Shown: positions 38,428 to 46,693 of the stretch, piece after piece
Numbering within the stretch: the first letter of the stretch is position 1
Layout: each line of letters opens with the position of its first letter
Assembly: GCA_963711675.1 (NCBI GenBank)
Contig: CAVQFB010000005.1
Span: forward strand, 290,887-354,886
Direction: 5' to 3'
DNA from: CAVQFB01 sp963711675
GTDB lineage: Bacteria; Acidobacteriota; Terriglobia; Terriglobales; Acidobacteriaceae
Length of the DNA: 64,000 nucleotides
Position numbers and translations under genes: made by a program
Notes under the pieces: model-generated
Database searches by the model: none
What the model was told of the DNA's origin: nothing
The model's input: the letters and a program-made list of their open reading frames with translations, nothing else

Positions 38428-39927
38428 GTGGCCCAATACGTGGGAGCAATCGACCAGGGAACCACCAGCACACGCTTCTCGCTGTTTGACCGGTCGGCAA
38501 AGATGGTGGCAGTTGCGCAGAAAGAGCATGCGCAAATCTATCCGCAGGCAGGGTGGGTGGAGCACGATCCGGAAGAAATATGGACGCGCACGCAGGAAGT
38601 CATCGGCGAAGTGATGGAGAGCGCGGGCGCGCAACCCGGCGACGTTGCTGCTATCGGGGTGACCAACCAGCGGGAAACCACAATTTTGTGGGATCGCAAG
38701 ACGGGCAGAGCCGTAGCGAACGCGCTGGTGTGGCAGGACACGCGCGTTGCCGACTACGTAACCGACCTCGCTCGCGACGGCGGCCAGGATCGCTTTCGGG
38801 CGAAGACCGGTCTGCCGTTGAGCACATATTTCAGCGGACTCAAGATCCGATGGCTGCTCAATCATGTACCGGGTCTGCGGGAGCGGGTGGAAGCGGGCGA
38901 AATCCTGTTCGGCAATGTCGACACGTTTCTGTTGTGGCACCTGACCGGTGGCACTGACGGTGGCGTACATATCACCGACGTGACCAATGCCAGCCGCACA
39001 CAGCTGATGAATCTGCAGACTCTGGCGTGGGATCCAGAGCTGCTGAGCGTCTTCGAGATTCCTGCCGCGATTCTCCCGCGCATTTCGTCGAGCAGCGAAA
39101 TTTACGGTACGGCCACGCTTGCACCGATAAAAGACGTACCCATCGCCGGGATTCTTGGCGACCAGCAGGCCGCGCTCGTCGGGCAGACCTGTCTTAGGGC
39201 GGGTGAAGCGAAGAATACCTACGGCACCGGTTGTTTCCTGCTGATGAATACCGGTGAAAAGCTGGTGCAGTCGAAGCATGGACTTCTTACGACGGTCGCT
39301 TATAAATTCGGGGGCCAGCCGGCTCACTATGCACTGGAAGGAAGTATTGCGATCACGGGTGCTCTGGTGCAGTGGCTGCGAGACAACCTTGGCCTGGTGC
39401 GGTCGAGCGCGGAGATTGAACAACTGGCACGAACTGTAGACAACAACGGAGGCGTCTATTTTGTTCCGGCATTTTCCGGTCTCTACGCTCCTTATTGGAA
39501 CTACAACGCGCGGGGAGTCATCGTCGGCTTGACGCGCTATGCGAACAAAGCCCACCTTGCGCGCGCGGTTCTCGAAGCGACTGCGTTCCAGACGCGGGAG
39601 GTGGTCGAAGCCATGGAGAAGGATTCGGGGATCCATCTGGAGGTTTTGCGCACCGATGGCGGGATGGTAGAGAACGAGCTATTGATGCAGTTTCAGGCCT
39701 GCATTCTGAACCGGCCGGTAGTCCGGCCAGCGGTCAAAGAGACGACGTCGCTGGGCGCAGCTTATGCCGCGGGTCTGGCGGTGGGGTTCTTCAAGGACAC
39801 GGATGAGTTGCGGGCCAATTGGGCGGTAGACCGCACCTGGAAGCCGCAGTTGCAGGACCGGGAGCGCGAAGAAACTTACCGGACGTGGAAGAGGGCCGTC
39901 CAGCGGTCATTGGATTGGGTGGAGTAG
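38428..39927 (+). CDS. glpK: Glycerol kinase
   Basis: A 499-residue FGGY-family glycerol kinase that phosphorylates glycerol to glycerol 3-phosphate with ATP. The N-terminus has IDQGTTSTRFSLFD (phosphate-binding), then GVTNQRETTILWDRKTG, LGDQQAALVGQ, YGTGCFLLMNTG, and the FGGY-type C-terminal segment LRTDGGMVENELLMQFQA. The GTG start is preceded by GGAG. Length and motifs are those of a full enzyme, and no frameshift is seen. It is not linked to a glpF gene here; glpD lies near 8.7 kb. Confidence 0.95.
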   Translation: MAQYVGAIDQGTTSTRFSLFDRSAKMVAVAQKEHAQIYPQAGWVEHDPEEIWTRTQEVIGEVMESAGAQPGDVAAIGVTNQRETTILWDRKTGRAVANALVWQDTRVADYVTDLARDGGQDRFRAKTGLPLSTYFSGLKIRWLLNHVPGLRERVEAGEILFGNVDTFLLWHLTGGTDGGVHITDVTNASRTQLMNLQTLAWDPELLSVFEIPAAILPRISSSSEIYGTATLAPIKDVPIAGILGDQQAALVGQTCLRAGEAKNTYGTGCFLLMNTGEKLVQSKHGLLTTVAYKFGGQPAHYALEGSIAITGALVQWLRDNLGLVRSSAEIEQLARTVDNNGGVYFVPAFSGLYAPYWNYNARGVIVGLTRYANKAHLARAVLEATAFQTREVVEAMEKDSGIHLEVLRTDGGMVENELLMQFQACILNRPVVRPAVKETTSLGAAYAAGLAVGFFKDTDELRANWAVDRTWKPQLQDREREETYRTWKRAVQRSLDWVE

Positions 39928-40129
39928 GCCTGCAGGTTGCGATTAGGGCAGTTGGGAGAGCGGGCGTCTTCAGAGCCGTGTTCGGCTGGATTTGCAATCT
40001 CTTGGTCCACTGCAGGTTAACCTCGGGTGTCGGGAATCCGGACGGCGAGAAAAGTTCCGAATGCGGTCGGTTTTTACCACTCCGCGCACTGGCCAAAAGA
40101 CGCGGTAGTTCATGCACTTTCGTAATTGA

Positions 40130-42052
40130 ATGCGCCCCGGGTTTCGCTCTACTTGGCGCAGCCTTCCCAGTAAAATTTTAGGGACAGGAATACTCCGCGC
40201 CGTTCGTCTGCGGCGTACATGGCCACTTTTGCCACTTAAACTGCCCATTCCCGCGCGCGTTCCTATTCTGTACGTCATCCTGAGCATCCTCGTCCTGATT
40301 GCGGTGGTGCCGATGTACTTTTATTCGCATCAGGTTGAGGCGATCAACCGGGACCGCCTGAAGACCAACGAAATGCTGTTGCAGAACACGGTGACGCGTT
40401 CGCTGGCTGACGATATCTCGCAGCACGAAGAGACCTTGCGGATGATGCTGGCGAATCTTTCGTCGGCGATCCAAGTAGCCAGTGGCGGTGACATCGGAGG
40501 CAAGAACGTCGAGGCCCCGGAGCTGCGCGCTCTGCTGGAGAATTTCGTTTCGTCGTCCGAGGACATCGCGTACGCGACGCTGCTGAACTCGGACGCCAAG
40601 GGAATTTCGGCCGGACGAATCGCGCCTGACGCTTTTCTGCAGCGGGAACTGGAACGCGCCTACGCGGCCTCGCGCGAGGGGCGTATTTACAACGGTCAGG
40701 CTTTGGTCGTTGGCAGCGGCAAGTCCGCGCGCACGGTAGTGCTGGTCAGCTCTCCGGTCATGTACGGAGGACGGTTCCTGGGCATGATCGGTTCGGTTGT
40801 AGACCTGCAATTCCTGATCAAGCGGCTGTCTGAAGTCAGCCGCGGCGGTCTTACCCCTTACGTAGTGGATAGCCAAGGACGCCTGGTAGCCGCGGTCACG
40901 CCCGGCTACGCCACGGGCCAGGAGATGAAGGATCTCGACATCGTCCGGAGCTTTGTGGACCAGGGAAACAAGGCACAACTTGCGGCCACCAAGGAATTCA
41001 CCCTCAATGACAATGCCAAGACGGCCATGCTGGGCACTTTCAGTCCGGTGACATCGCTGGATTGGGCGGTGGTGGTGCAGAAGCCGCGGGATGAGGCTTA
41101 TCGTGGCGTCTACGAGATGCAGCGAACCGCCCGGCTGCTGGCGATACTGGCGGTGCTCTTGAGCATGGGCGTGGCGATCTATGCCGCACGCCGCATTACG
41201 AATCCACTGCAAGTTCTGACCGAATCAAGCCGAGCCATAGCGAAGGGCGATTTCACCCAGCGGGTTCACGTGAAGACACGCACCGAAATTGGCGAACTGG
41301 CAGAGACCTTCAATGTCATGTCGGACGAGCTCGAGCATTTCGTGCTCGATCTGAAGCGTGCTGCCGACGAAAATCTTGCGCTGTTCATGGGCTCGATTCA
41401 GATGCTGGCCGGCGCGGTCGACGAAAAGGACCCGTACACGCGCGGCCACTCCGATCGCGTCACGCGCTACTCGCTGATGATCGCGACGGAGATGGGGCTC
41501 GACCCGGGGTTCCTGGAGACGGTCCGGATCTCCGCACAACTGCATGACGTGGGCAAGATCGGTATTGAGGACCGCATCCTGAAGAAGCCTGGGGCCCTGA
41601 CTCCGGAAGAATTCGAGATCATGAAGACGCACACGACCAAGGGCGCGAACATCCTGCGTCCGGTGCAGCAATTGGCCGAGATGCTGCCTGGCATCGAACT
41701 GCACCATGAATCTCTGGATGGGCGCGGGTATCCCTACGGTCTTAAAGGCGACGACATTCCGCTGCTGCCGCGGGTGATTGCGGTGGCGGATACGTTTGAC
41801 GCGCTGACCACGAATCGGCCCTACCAGCAGGCTTACGATCCGATCGAAGCGCTGAAGATCATTCACAATCTCGCCGGCAAGCGGCTTGATCCGACAGCGG
41901 TGGCCGCGTTGACGACGGTCTACGAACGGGGCGACATCCGCATTCAGAGAGTTGTACTGCCAGCGGTAACGCCCGCACCGGCCACGGTCGCGGCTGCTGC
42001 TGTCGCGCCGCCTCAAGCTGTGGCAGCCACAGCTGATACTACCCGGTTCTAG
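40130..42052 (+). CDS. Membrane-bound HD-GYP phosphodiesterase with periplasmic sensor and HAMP
   Basis: A 640-residue sensor protein. A first helix (PILYVILSILVLIAVVPMYF) is near residue 45-65; an extracytoplasmic dCache-like domain extends to about 330; a second helix (LLAILAVLLSMGVAIYAA) leads into a HAMP segment, then the HD-GYP domain from about 420. His472-Asp473 (LHDVGKIG) and HHESLDGRGYP (His525, His526, Glu527) give the intact HD-GYP motif, so cyclic-di-GMP hydrolysis is expected. The C-terminal tail is Ala/Pro-rich and likely disordered. The start is uncertain: ATG 40130 lacks a clear ribosome site and gives a long cytoplasmic leader. The ligand sensed is unknown. Confidence 0.88.
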   Translation: MRPGFRSTWRSLPSKILGTGILRAVRLRRTWPLLPLKLPIPARVPILYVILSILVLIAVVPMYFYSHQVEAINRDRLKTNEMLLQNTVTRSLADDISQHEETLRMMLANLSSAIQVASGGDIGGKNVEAPELRALLENFVSSSEDIAYATLLNSDAKGISAGRIAPDAFLQRELERAYAASREGRIYNGQALVVGSGKSARTVVLVSSPVMYGGRFLGMIGSVVDLQFLIKRLSEVSRGGLTPYVVDSQGRLVAAVTPGYATGQEMKDLDIVRSFVDQGNKAQLAATKEFTLNDNAKTAMLGTFSPVTSLDWAVVVQKPRDEAYRGVYEMQRTARLLAILAVLLSMGVAIYAARRITNPLQVLTESSRAIAKGDFTQRVHVKTRTEIGELAETFNVMSDELEHFVLDLKRAADENLALFMGSIQMLAGAVDEKDPYTRGHSDRVTRYSLMIATEMGLDPGFLETVRISAQLHDVGKIGIEDRILKKPGALTPEEFEIMKTHTTKGANILRPVQQLAEMLPGIELHHESLDGRGYPYGLKGDDIPLLPRVIAVADTFDALTTNRPYQQAYDPIEALKIIHNLAGKRLDPTAVAALTTVYERGDIRIQRVVLPAVTPAPATVAAAAVAPPQAVAATADTTRF

Positions 42053-42176
42053 TTGGTCGCTCGGTTTTAGCTCGCCTCTTCCCTTCCCGAAACGACTTTC
42101 CGTTATCTGGGTGTGGTCCGCGTCTGCCTATGATTGACCGATATAATTAGAAGTCTGGAGAGTTCATTCCGCATTT

Positions 42177-43133
42177 ATGATTCAAACCCTTTTTGGCAGC
42201 CTGGACGAAGAGCAGAAGCCTAGTTTTTTCGACCGCATGAAAGAAGCGGTCACGCGCACGCGCGAAAACCTGGCCGAGCGCATTGAAGACGTGGTTTCGA
42301 TCGGCAAGGAAATTGACCGCGCGACGCTGGACGATCTGGAAGCCACGCTCATTGCCGCTGATCTAGGCACAACCACAACCCATGAGGTCCTCGAAAAACT
42401 GCGCGACAAGGCCGACCGCAAGCAGATCAAGAACGTCGAAGAGTTGAAGCGCCTGTTGAAGGAGGAGTTGCTCGCGATACTGACCTCGGCGAACACGCAA
42501 CCGGTACGACGCGTGGACGGGTCGCCGGAGGTGATTCTGGTTGTAGGTGTAAATGGGACGGGGAAGACAACGACCATCGGCAAACTCTCGCAGGTTTTCC
42601 GGTCGCAGGGGAAGACGGTGCTGATGTGTGCGGCCGATACTTTCCGCGCGGCGGCGATCGACCAGCTGGAAGTGTGGGGCGAGCGCACGGGAACAGAGGT
42701 CGTGAAGACGAAGCCGGGAGGCGATCCTTCCGCTGTGCTCTATGACGCCTTGCAGTCGGCCAGCGCAAGGCATACCGACTACGTCATCGTGGACACGGCG
42801 GGCCGGCTGCACACCAAAACCAGCCTGATGGCGGAACTGGAAAAGATGCGGCGAACCGCGCAACGGATTATCCCTGGGTCGCCGCACGAGACGCTGCTGG
42901 TGATGGATGCTACGACCGGGCAGAACGGACTGCAGCAGGCGCGATTGTTCACCCAGTCGGCGGGCGTGACCGGAATTGTCCTTACCAAACTCGATGGAAC
43001 CGCGAAGGGCGGAGTTGTGGTGGCCATCTCTCGTGAGCTTGGGTTGCCGGTGCGCTATGTCGGCGTTGGAGAAAAAGCGGGGGACCTGCTGCCCTTCGAT
43101 CCCAAGGAATTCGTGGAGTCGCTGTTCGCGTGA
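42177..43133 (+). CDS. ftsY: Signal recognition particle receptor FtsY
   Basis: A 318-residue SRP GTPase with only a short acidic A region before the N domain. The NG domain is clear: the P-loop GVNGTGKTTTIGKL near residue 125, CAADTFRAAAIDQL, DTAGRLHT, and TKLDGTAKGGVVVAI. FtsY receives the SRP-ribosome complex at the membrane. It is 27 bases upstream of ribD on the same strand, with an unrelated function. Confidence 0.96.
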   Translation: MIQTLFGSLDEEQKPSFFDRMKEAVTRTRENLAERIEDVVSIGKEIDRATLDDLEATLIAADLGTTTTHEVLEKLRDKADRKQIKNVEELKRLLKEELLAILTSANTQPVRRVDGSPEVILVVGVNGTGKTTTIGKLSQVFRSQGKTVLMCAADTFRAAAIDQLEVWGERTGTEVVKTKPGGDPSAVLYDALQSASARHTDYVIVDTAGRLHTKTSLMAELEKMRRTAQRIIPGSPHETLLVMDATTGQNGLQQARLFTQSAGVTGIVLTKLDGTAKGGVVVAISRELGLPVRYVGVGEKAGDLLPFDPKEFVESLFA

Positions 43134-43160
43134 CGCAAGCTCTGCTGGTTTCCTATTCCT

Positions 43161-44327
43161 GTGACTGATTCGACTCTCACTGACGAACTATTCTTGCGGC
43201 GTGCGCTTGATCTGGCCCGCGCCGGTATTGGGCTCACGTCGCCCAATCCGTGTGTAGGCGCGGTCATCGTCGACGAGCGCGGGCACGTGGTTGGCACCGG
43301 CTCCCACACTTACGACGGAGTGAAGCACGCCGAGATTCTGGCTCTAGCGGAGGCCGGAGAACGAGCCCGCGACGCAACCCTTTTCATCAATCTGGAACCC
43401 TGCTCCCATCAGGGCAGGACGGGCCCCTGTGCCGACGCGCTTATCGCCGCCAAAATCCGTCGTGTCGTAGCGTCCATGCAGGACCCCAACCCCGAGGTCA
43501 GTGGACGCGGCTTTGCGCGTTTGCAGGCTGCGGGCATTGAGGTGGAGATTGGGCTGTTCGAAGAAGAAGCGCAACGGCTGAATGAAGCGTTCGCCAAGTA
43601 TGTGCGTTACAGGACGCCACTCATCACTCTAAAAGCGGCCATGACGCTGGATGGCAAGATTGCGCCACCGCCGGCGGAAGGAACCGCGCCCCGGGTAGTC
43701 GGCGGCGGAGGCGTTACGGGTGGCTGGGTGACCAGCGAAGTAGCGCGGGCGCATGTGCAGGAACTGCGCCACCAGCACGACGCGCTCATGGTGGGCGTCG
43801 GCACGATCATCGCGGACGATCCTCTGCTCACTGACCGCAGCGGACGGCCCAGAAGGCGGCCCCTGTTGCGATTGATCGTCGATTCCCATTTGCGCTTGCC
43901 GCATGAGTCGCGCGTGGTAAAGACAGCACAAAATGATGTGCTGGTGCTGTGCACGTTTGCGGAAGAAAAGAAGAAGCAGGCGCTGCAGAATCTGGGTATC
44001 CGCGTCGAACAGATTTCCCCCGCGATGCGTGACGGGCGGCCGGACATGCAAGGCTTGGTCCGCCATCTCGGCGAGCTGGAGATTACAAGCCTGTTGATTG
44101 AAGGCGGCGCAACCATTAATTGGTCAGCACTGGCCGCGGGTGTCGTGGACAAAGTGTTTCTGTATTACGCACCGAAGATTCTCGCCGGCGACGGCTCGAT
44201 TCCCTTTGCCGCAGGAGCCGGATTTCGCCACATGAGTGACGCCGCTTACGTCAAGGCGTTGCGCCTGCACCGGTTCGGCGAAGACTTCGCGGTAGAGGGA
44301 TATTTGCGGGATCCGTATAAGGACTGA
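43161..44327 (+). CDS. ribD: Bifunctional riboflavin biosynthesis deaminase/reductase
   Basis: A 388-residue RibD with both domains. The N-terminal cytidine-deaminase-like half has His56-Ala-Glu58 (KHAEILA) and the zinc cysteines in PCSHQGRTGPC. The C-terminal reductase half has LKAAMTLDGKIA, GVGTIIADDP and LLIEGGATINWS for NADPH and substrate. It converts the GTP-cyclohydrolase product by deamination and reduction. The GTG start at 43161 fits the family N-terminus. An inverted repeat follows before ribE (44338), an interval that could influence expression of ribE. Confidence 0.95.
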   Translation: MTDSTLTDELFLRRALDLARAGIGLTSPNPCVGAVIVDERGHVVGTGSHTYDGVKHAEILALAEAGERARDATLFINLEPCSHQGRTGPCADALIAAKIRRVVASMQDPNPEVSGRGFARLQAAGIEVEIGLFEEEAQRLNEAFAKYVRYRTPLITLKAAMTLDGKIAPPPAEGTAPRVVGGGGVTGGWVTSEVARAHVQELRHQHDALMVGVGTIIADDPLLTDRSGRPRRRPLLRLIVDSHLRLPHESRVVKTAQNDVLVLCTFAEEKKKQALQNLGIRVEQISPAMRDGRPDMQGLVRHLGELEITSLLIEGGATINWSALAAGVVDKVFLYYAPKILAGDGSIPFAAGAGFRHMSDAAYVKALRLHRFGEDFAVEGYLRDPYKD

Positions 44328-44337
44328 ACGGAACATA

Positions 44338-44410
44338 GGTTTCAAGGTTGCAACGTTTCGAGGTAGCAGAGTTGCAAGGTCCAACGTTTCGTCGTTGAAT
44401 CCTTGAAACC
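44338..44410. repeat. Inverted repeat between ribD and ribE
   Basis: A perfect 10-base inverted repeat, GGTTTCAAGG at 44338 and CCTTGAAACC at 44401, encloses two direct copies of CAACGTTTCG (44350 and 44382). It lies in the 104-base gap of the rib pair. It could be a repeat insertion or a processing or attenuation hairpin. An FMN riboswitch is not expected here and its consensus is not visible. Confidence 0.7.
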
Positions 44411-44431
44411 TGCGTCGCTGGAGGCCATCTC

Positions 44432-45079
44432 ATGTTCACCGGAATCATTGAAGAGGTCGGCAAGATAACGAGTATTACGCGCCACAAAAGCGGTACGCGG
44501 CTACTGACTGTTGTGGCTTCACAACTCAATCAAGAACTTAAGAAGGGCGGCAGCATTGCGGTAAGCGGGGTTTGCCTCACGGCCGTCGAGATCAGCGCGA
44601 ACTCGGTTGCTTTCGATCTCGCTGAGGAAACCTGGAATCGGACGTCTTTCTCCCGAATACACGAAGGAGCGCTGGTCAATCTGGAGCTGCCCATGCGGGC
44701 CAACGGGCGCTTCGACGGACACATCGTCCAGGGCCACGTGGATGGGACCGGCAAGTTCCTCGCTCTGGAGCGGATTCCGGGCGCGGACGACTACTGGCTG
44801 CGAATCGAGATTCCATCCGATCTGGAACGCTACGTGATCTTCAAGGGATCACTGTCGATCGAAGGCATCAGCCTGACCGTGGCCAAGATCGAAGGCCTGG
44901 AAGTTACCGTGGCAATTATTCCGCACACCTGGGAGATGACCAACCTGAAATCGTTGCGCGCCGGCGATCCAGTGAATCTGGAAGTGGATTTGGTCGCCAA
45001 GTATGTCGAGAAGATGATGCGCGGCGAGTCTGCAAAGAGCTCGCTCACCGTCGAAGAGCTGGTTCGGCAGGGGTTCTAA
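44432..45079 (+). CDS. ribE: Riboflavin synthase alpha chain
   Basis: A 215-residue riboflavin synthase, which dismutates two 6,7-dimethyl-8-ribityllumazine molecules to riboflavin. Two lumazine-binding repeats are visible: MFTGIIEEVGKI and VSGVCLTAVE in the first, HIVQGHVDGTGKF and GSLSIEGISLTVAKIE in the second. The C-terminal helix (VDLVAKYVEKMM) forms the trimer contact. ATG 44432 is preceded by GGAGG. Together with ribD it forms a partial riboflavin operon. Confidence 0.95.
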   Translation: MFTGIIEEVGKITSITRHKSGTRLLTVVASQLNQELKKGGSIAVSGVCLTAVEISANSVAFDLAEETWNRTSFSRIHEGALVNLELPMRANGRFDGHIVQGHVDGTGKFLALERIPGADDYWLRIEIPSDLERYVIFKGSLSIEGISLTVAKIEGLEVTVAIIPHTWEMTNLKSLRAGDPVNLEVDLVAKYVEKMMRGESAKSSLTVEELVRQGF

Positions 45080-45130
45080 GAGGGACTCTCCTCTCGGCAC
45101 GGCGCAACGCACATAACGGGCACTCAATGC

Positions 45131-45901
45131 TCAGTGCTTCGCGGGCTCGTCGGCCATTTCCAGGAGCCGCTGGGCGCGCGCCCGGACAACATTGATGACC
45201 GAGCTGTCGGTCATGATCTTGCTCAAAATTGTTCCCACCGCCTGCATCTCCGCCAGGTTGGCGGACTTGGCCATCTCCTCCATCCGCTTCAACTCTTCGT
45301 CCAGAGCTAGCTTCTGATAGCGGTGGTCGTACTGCAGACGCCGTCCAAATTCCAGGGTCATGGACATGTTCTGGAATAAAGTCGTGAGCTCCTGCACCGC
45401 GGGAATCGAGGAGTAGTTGTAAGTGGCCTGCGTGCTTCGTTGGCTGTCTTTGTACGCGAGAATTTTCTTGCCGGTGGAGGCAATATTTTTCTTATTGGAA
45501 TCGATGGGGCCGTCGAAGTATCTGGAGCGCGCCGCAAGATCGAAGATACGCGCACGAGTCGCGGGCGAGACTACGAAAGCGCACTGGAAGGAATCTTCGT
45601 CATCCGATTCCTCGCTCAGCTTGGCCGTCGATTCGTAGGTGGTGTGCCCGTCGGAAAGCACCCGGAACGAGTAGTGGTCCGGAACCGAGCGGGGAAAATC
45701 GAGGGTGAAGCTAACGCTAGGGAGATCCGGTTGACTCGAACTCGGCGCCCCAGCCGAGTTTTGGGCGATCGCCCACAGACAAAACACAAAGGGCGACAGC
45801 GCGATCAGCCCCCGAGTCATTTGCTTGTCGAACATCCGCATATTGGCCGAGAATTTATTGTTGCGAGGAACGCCGGGCTTCGTCAACCGGCGGGCCATCA
45901 T
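45131..45901 (-). CDS. Secreted or membrane-anchored hypothetical protein coupled to ruvC
   Basis: A 256-residue protein from ATG 45901, whose start overlaps the ruvC stop in an ATGA arrangement. A hydrophobic segment near residues 28-50 (TRGLIALSPFVFCLWAIAQ) looks like a signal peptide or anchor; an internal ATG at 45841 would give a more standard signal but lacks a ribosome site. The mature part has a charged beta-rich middle and a C-terminal helix-rich region (RYQKLALDEELKRMEEMAKS). It is not recognised as a named family. The position after ruvC points to co-transcription only. Confidence 0.7.
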   Translation of the reverse strand: MMARRLTKPGVPRNNKFSANMRMFDKQMTRGLIALSPFVFCLWAIAQNSAGAPSSSQPDLPSVSFTLDFPRSVPDHYSFRVLSDGHTTYESTAKLSEESDDEDSFQCAFVVSPATRARIFDLAARSRYFDGPIDSNKKNIASTGKKILAYKDSQRSTQATYNYSSIPAVQELTTLFQNMSMTLEFGRRLQYDHRYQKLALDEELKRMEEMAKSANLAEMQAVGTILSKIMTDSSVINVVRARAQRLLEMADEPAKH

Positions 45902-46398
45902 GAAACGGCGTGCTGGCGCTCGAGGGTCGCTGCCGTGTGCAGGTGGCAGATCGCGATGGCGAGGGCGTCCGCGGCGTCGGGAGGCTCAGGTACGGATTCG
46001 AGGTTCAGCAGCCGGGTGACCATCATCTGGACCTGCTGTTTTTCAGCCTTGCCATAACCAACGACCGCCGACTTGATGGTCAGCGGGGCGTACTCCGACA
46101 CCTCAAGACCGGCTGCAGCGGCAACCAGCATGGCCACACCTCGCACCTGTCCGAGCTTCAGCGCCGACTTTACGTTGAGGGCATAGAACACGTCCTCGAT
46201 CGCGACCCGGTCAGGCTGATGGCTCTGGATGATTTCCTGCAGGCGATCAAAGATTTTGGAGAGCCGCAGAGGCATGGGATCGCGTGGCGAAACCTTGACG
46301 GCGCCGCAGGTCAGGCAGAGGAGCTTTCCCGAAGCCAGCAGTTCGACGACGCCGTAACCCGTGTACTCCGTGCCGCAATCGATTCCGAGAACGCGCAT
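45898..46398 (-). CDS. ruvC: Holliday junction resolvase RuvC
   Basis: A 166-residue endonuclease resolving four-way DNA junctions with RuvAB. The acidic catalytic set is present: Asp7 (GIDCGT, with Cys where Pro is common), Glu68 (AIEDVF), and Asp141 and Asp144 (PPDAADALA). The segment LKLGQVRGVAM and the KSAVVGYGKAEKQQV stretch are family-typical. Length is usual. It is followed by a coupled hypothetical secreted gene. No ruvA or ruvB is in the window. Confidence 0.95.
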   Translation of the reverse strand: MRVLGIDCGTEYTGYGVVELLASGKLLCLTCGAVKVSPRDPMPLRLSKIFDRLQEIIQSHQPDRVAIEDVFYALNVKSALKLGQVRGVAMLVAAAAGLEVSEYAPLTIKSAVVGYGKAEKQQVQMMVTRLLNLESVPEPPDAADALAIAICHLHTAATLERQHAVS

Positions 46399-46483
46399 CG
46401 GTGAGAGTCTAGCATCTGGAACCCTCGTGAAACATCGTCAAACGGGGCCAGGTTGCCGAATGGTAAGCAACATCGGAGAGCCG

Positions 46484-46693
46484 CTAGCAGCATTTCGGAC
46501 GGCGGGACTTCGCGGCCTCCTGCTCGCGGAGAAACGCCGCATAAGAACTGGGAGACGAAGCGAGTCGCGTCCGCGTCAGGAAGCGCGCGTAGGCAGACTC
46601 GTCGAAGATCTCGAGCAGCGCGGCCCGCAGCAAGGATAGTGCAGCTGAGGCCCGCCTCCGGAGTCGGTTTGAAAAAATGGCCCGAGTCGTCAT
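46484..46693 (-). CDS. CstA-associated YbdD/YjiX-type small protein with C-terminal Cys-Cys
   Basis: A 69-residue basic protein whose ATG overlaps the cstA stop (ATGA). It has the ESAYARFL-like segment found in YbdD/YjiX proteins and ends RRPKCC just before TAG. Small CstA-linked proteins of this kind include forms with a C-terminal selenocysteine; here both last codons are TGC, so this is the cysteine version. Together with CstA it would form a peptide or pyruvate uptake system. The redox role of the Cys pair is inference. Confidence 0.8.
   Translation of the reverse strand: MTTRAIFSNRLRRRASAALSLLRAALLEIFDESAYARFLTRTRLASSPSSYAAFLREQEAAKSRRPKCC

Noticed and set aside
38047..39636. A 529-residue open frame antisense to glpK
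   Set aside because: It is the mirror of a conserved kinase on a GC-rich template; it has no ribosome site or family resemblance.
43100..44431. An FMN riboswitch for ribD or ribE
   Set aside because: The short gaps before both genes do not show the conserved FMN aptamer words.
46484..46693. Selenocysteine in the CstA partner
   Set aside because: The last two codons are TGC and the stop is TAG, so no in-frame TGA recoding is needed.
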